From: Acetobacter lovaniensis
GTDB lineage: Bacteria > Pseudomonadota > Alphaproteobacteria > Acetobacterales > Acetobacteraceae
Reading direction: 5' to 3'
Length of the DNA stretch: 64,000 nt
Assembly (NCBI RefSeq): GCF_014207635.1
Contig: NZ_JACHIE010000013.1
Span: 1-64,000, forward strand
Both the position numbers and the translations under genes were made by a program. The notes under the pieces are model-generated. The model saw only the letters and a program-made list of their open reading frames with translations, did no database searches and had not been told where the DNA came from. Below are positions 61,543 through 64,000 of the stretch, piece after piece. Numbering within the stretch: position 1 is the stretch's first letter; the number at the start of each line of letters is the position of its first letter.

Positions 61543-62877
61543 ATGCTCAGCCATATCCCCCAGGCCGCGCTGGATGCGGACCCGAACGTGCAGTTGGCCA
61601 AGGACATTATTGGCAACTGCGTCCATTGTGGCGTGTGCCTCTCGCGCTGCCCTACATACGCCGTCAGGCATGAGGAAAACGACAGCCCGCGTGGCCGTAT
61701 TTTCCTGATGAAGGACATGTACGAAAAAGGTGGCGTGCCCGATGTCAGAACGGTCGAACATCTGGACCGCTGCCTGACCTGCCTTGCGTGTGAGGCCATT
61801 TGTCCGTCAGGCGTGGAATATTCCAAACTGATCGCCCATGGCCGCGAATATGTGGAGGAGCATTACAAACGCCCGCTCTTCCAGCGCGCCGTGCGCGAAC
61901 TGCTGGTCCGGCTTATTCCCAATGCCCGCCTGTTCCGCCTTGCCATTTTTGGCGGGCGTCTGGGCAGACCCTTCCGGGGTCTGTTCTCGGGCACCCTGCG
62001 TGCCATGCTGGATATGGTGCCAACCAAGCCGTTGCCTGCTCCCAGCCCGGTGGACCGGCCGCAAACGTTTTTGCCCGCACCGCAGGCGGGCAAGGCGGTC
62101 AAACCGCGCAAGCGTGTGGCGCTGCTTAACGGCTGCGTGCAGACCGTGCTGGACACCGCCATTAACGAGGCCACAATCCGCCTGCTCCAGCGCCACGGGG
62201 TAGAGGTGGTGGTCGCCGCAGGTTCAGGCTGCTGTGGTGCCCCTGCCGAACATATGGGGGACGAGGCGCAGGCCCTGCCACTGGTCAAGGCCAATATTGA
62301 CGCCTGGCTGCGCGAGGCCGATGGCCCGGACGGGCTGGATGCCATTGTCATTAACACATCCGGCTGTGGCACATCCATCAAGGCCTATGGCCACGCACTC
62401 AGGCTGGACCCGCAATGGGCGGACAAGGCCGCGCGCGTGTCCGCCATGGCGCGGGACATTACCGAGTTCATGGTCGAGATCGGGCTGGAAAAACCCGCCA
62501 CCCCCACGGGGCTGCGGGTGGTGTACCATTCCGCGTGTTCCATGCAGCACGGCCAGCGGATTGTGAACCAGCCCAAGGACCTGCTGCGTGAGGCAGGGTT
62601 TACCGTGCTGGATGTGCCCGAAGGTTACCTGTGCTGCGGGTCGGCAGGTACCTACAACCTGCTCCAGCCAGAGATCGCCAATGAGCTGAAGGAGCGCAAG
62701 CTGCGCAACATCCGCTCCGTACATGCCCAGATTGCCGCCAGCGGCAACATTGGCTGCATGACCCAGCTTGCAGGGGAGGTCGGGCTGCCCTTCGTGCATA
62801 CGGTGGAACTGCTGGACTGGGCCACTGGCGGGCCGGAACCTGCTGCCCTTAAAGGGCAGAAACTGGCTGCGGAATAG
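61543..62877 (+). CDS. glcF: Glycolate oxidase iron-sulfur subunit GlcF
   Basis: This 444-residue protein carries two [4Fe-4S] ferredoxin motifs, CVHCGVCLSRCP and CLTCLACEAICPSGVEY, followed by two CCG domains (GSGCCGAPAEHMGDEAQALP and EGYLCCGSAGTYNLLQPEI). It passes electrons from the flavin subunits to the quinone pool. A strong hairpin follows the stop. Confidence 0.93.
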   Translation: MLSHIPQAALDADPNVQLAKDIIGNCVHCGVCLSRCPTYAVRHEENDSPRGRIFLMKDMYEKGGVPDVRTVEHLDRCLTCLACEAICPSGVEYSKLIAHGREYVEEHYKRPLFQRAVRELLVRLIPNARLFRLAIFGGRLGRPFRGLFSGTLRAMLDMVPTKPLPAPSPVDRPQTFLPAPQAGKAVKPRKRVALLNGCVQTVLDTAINEATIRLLQRHGVEVVVAAGSGCCGAPAEHMGDEAQALPLVKANIDAWLREADGPDGLDAIVINTSGCGTSIKAYGHALRLDPQWADKAARVSAMARDITEFMVEIGLEKPATPTGLRVVYHSACSMQHGQRIVNQPKDLLREAGFTVLDVPEGYLCCGSAGTYNLLQPEIANELKERKLRNIRSVHAQIAASGNIGCMTQLAGEVGLPFVHTVELLDWATGGPEPAALKGQKLAAE

Positions 62878-62880
62878 CCA

Positions 62881-62920
62881 GCACAGGGCCACGCCGCAGG
62901 CTGCGGGCGTGGTCCTGTGT
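62881..62920 (+). terminator. Long hairpin after glcF
   Basis: A 15-bp stem pairs GCACAGGGCCACGCC (62881-62895) with GGCGTGGTCCTGTGT (62906-62920), two pairs being wobbles, around a ten-base loop. It has no T tract but probably ends or stabilises the glc transcript. Confidence 0.6.
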
Positions 62921-62977
62921 CGGTGAATGCGGCGGATACAGGTGCAAGGCGCGCAACAGCGCAGGGGAGCATAAGGC

Positions 62978-64000
62978 ATGTCAGGCATAACAGGGGTGGA
63001 TACAGCCGGAGGGCAACTGCGCCGTGGGGCTGCCGTATTGCTGGAGGTGTTGCGGAGCGAGGGGGTTGATTACATTTTTGGCAACCCCGGCACCACCGAA
63101 CTCCCGCTGATAGACGCGCTGCTGGAAATACCCGACGTGCATTACGTACTGGGTCTGCAGGAGGCCAGCGTTGTGGCCATGGCCGATGGCTATGCGCAGG
63201 CTGCCCGCAAGCCGGGTTTTTTAAATCTGCATACGGCGGGCGGGCTGGGGCATGGGCTGGGGAACCTGCTGAACGCCAGTGTCTCGCAAACGCCGCTGGT
63301 GGTGACTGCGGGGCAGCAGGATTCGCGCCATACCATTTCCGACCCGCTGCTGTTCGGGGATCTGGTGCAGATTGCCCGCCCCGCCGTTAAATGGGCGCAG
63401 GAAGTCGCTCACGCGGACCAGTTGCCCGTGCTGCTGCGCCGCGCCTTCCATGATTCCACGGCAGCCCCCGCCGGGCCTGTGTTTCTCTCGCTCCCCATGG
63501 ATGTCATGGAGGAGCTGAGTGCGGTGGATATTGGTGCGCCGTCGCAGATCAACCGGCAGGCTGTGGCCGGTGGCCTGCCCGAGCTGGCCCGTGCGTTAGC
63601 GGGCATAGCGCCGGGGCGGCTGGCCATTATTGCGGGGGACGAGGTGTACGGCTCCGATGCGGCAGCCGAGGTCGCCGCCGTGGCCCAATGTCTGGGTGCG
63701 CCGGTTTATGGGTCTTCCTGGCCGTCGCGCATTCCCTTTGCCACAGCACACCCGTTGTGGTGCGGCAACCTGCCTACACAGGCAACCGCCATTGCGCAGA
63801 CACTGGGCGCGTATGACGCCATTTTTGCCCTTGGTGGCAAATCGCTCATTACCATTCTCTACACCGAAGGCCCGGCCCTGCCGCCAAGCTGTGCGGTGTA
63901 TCAGATGTCGTCCGATGTACGGGACCTTGGGCGCACGTTCTGGACCCCGCTCTCGGTCGTGGGGGATGTGCGGGCATCGCTTCAGGCCCTGCTGCCCGAG
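62978..64000 (+). CDS. Benzoylformate-decarboxylase-like ThDP enzyme, cut by the window end
   Basis: From ATG 62978 (GGGGAG upstream) the frame is open through 64000 (341 codons). The start has DYIFGNPGTTELPLIDALLE, VVAMADGYAQAARKPGFLNL and HTAGGLGHGLGNLLNASVSQ, which fits the benzoylformate decarboxylase group with the His of LH(S/T)A. TPLVVTAGQQDSRHTISDPL follows. The C-terminal ThDP motif lies beyond the window. It follows the glycolate genes by 100 bases after a hairpin, so a link to alpha-keto acid metabolism is possible but unproven. Confidence 0.8.
   Translation, partial: MSGITGVDTAGGQLRRGAAVLLEVLRSEGVDYIFGNPGTTELPLIDALLEIPDVHYVLGLQEASVVAMADGYAQAARKPGFLNLHTAGGLGHGLGNLLNASVSQTPLVVTAGQQDSRHTISDPLLFGDLVQIARPAVKWAQEVAHADQLPVLLRRAFHDSTAAPAGPVFLSLPMDVMEELSAVDIGAPSQINRQAVAGGLPELARALAGIAPGRLAIIAGDEVYGSDAAAEVAAVAQCLGAPVYGSSWPSRIPFATAHPLWCGNLPTQATAIAQTLGAYDAIFALGGKSLITILYTEGPALPPSCAVYQMSSDVRDLGRTFWTPLSVVGDVRASLQALLPE

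Noticed and set aside
58685..61543. A 952-codon open frame on the minus strand
   Set aside because: It runs antisense to glcD and glcE. The translation is His/Gln/Arg-rich low-complexity sequence typical of the shadow of GC-rich genes, and it lacks a plausible start site.

Overview
The window looks like a chromosome segment of an acetic acid bacterium (Alphaproteobacteria, Acetobacteraceae, most likely Acetobacter or a close relative). This is inferred from GC-rich coding sequence, an EipB (DUF1849) envelope protein, an AlsR/AlsD/AlsS acetoin module, a glycolate dehydrogenase operon, a 2-methylcitrate operon with a divergent ScfR-type regulator, and alphaproteobacterial-style housekeeping genes. 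I could not run any search, so names rest on motifs, lengths and gene order.

Bases 1 to about 24,200 are the late half of a podovirus-like prophage. Integrase and replication genes would lie left of the window. In order: small leader genes, DUF5681 protein and large terminase, a portal split over two overlapping reading frames, scaffold, major capsid protein, a terminator, head-tail connector proteins, a P22 immI-like switch (minus-strand KilA-N antirepressor plus RHH repressor, facing a plus-strand Arc-type RHH gene across paired palindromic operators), an AT-rich accessory gene, a GNAT-like protein, three ejection proteins (one with a muralytic domain), tail fibre and chaperone, then lysis (XhlA-like protein, endolysin, holin candidate, Rz/Rz1). 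Beyond the lysis genes, 23,650 to 24,250 has no convincing protein gene but is dense in RNA structure. It holds a CCA-ending tRNA-like gene whose anticodon loop is replaced by an extended hairpin, a second tRNA-Ser-like gene with an aberrant anticodon loop, and a ~139-base element closed by a perfect 12-bp stem.

Bases 24,600 to 33,100 are host genes: a periplasmic YfdX protein, then a gap with a Fur-box-like promoter, a perfect hairpin, a CCUCC-rich stretch and a Rho-independent terminator (a candidate iron-regulated small RNA), then scfR divergent from prpD-prpC-prpB and an acyl-CoA synthetase, which together form the propionate (methylcitrate) route.

Bases 33,100 to 42,100 carry an MFS carboxylate transporter, two tandem paralogous secreted proteins sharing a nearly identical 120-base 3' tract, an 8-bp tandem repeat, a DUF1643 protein, an M29 aminopeptidase and two unidentified genes.

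Bases 42,100 to 52,600 are mostly housekeeping: eipB, aspS and a threonine-aldolase-like gene on the minus strand; rplY, pth, ychF, proA, nadD, rsfS, rlmH and an RcnB-like secreted protein on the plus strand. The aldolase lacks the usual PLP lysine, NadD has an altered HxGH motif, and rsfS may start at ATA.

Bases 52,600 to 64,000 carry an AnsP-like amino-acid permease divergent from an Lrp/AsnC regulator, alsR divergent from alsD-alsS (acetoin from pyruvate), glcD-glcE-glcF (glycolate to glyoxylate) and the start of a benzoylformate-decarboxylase-like ThDP enzyme cut by the window edge.
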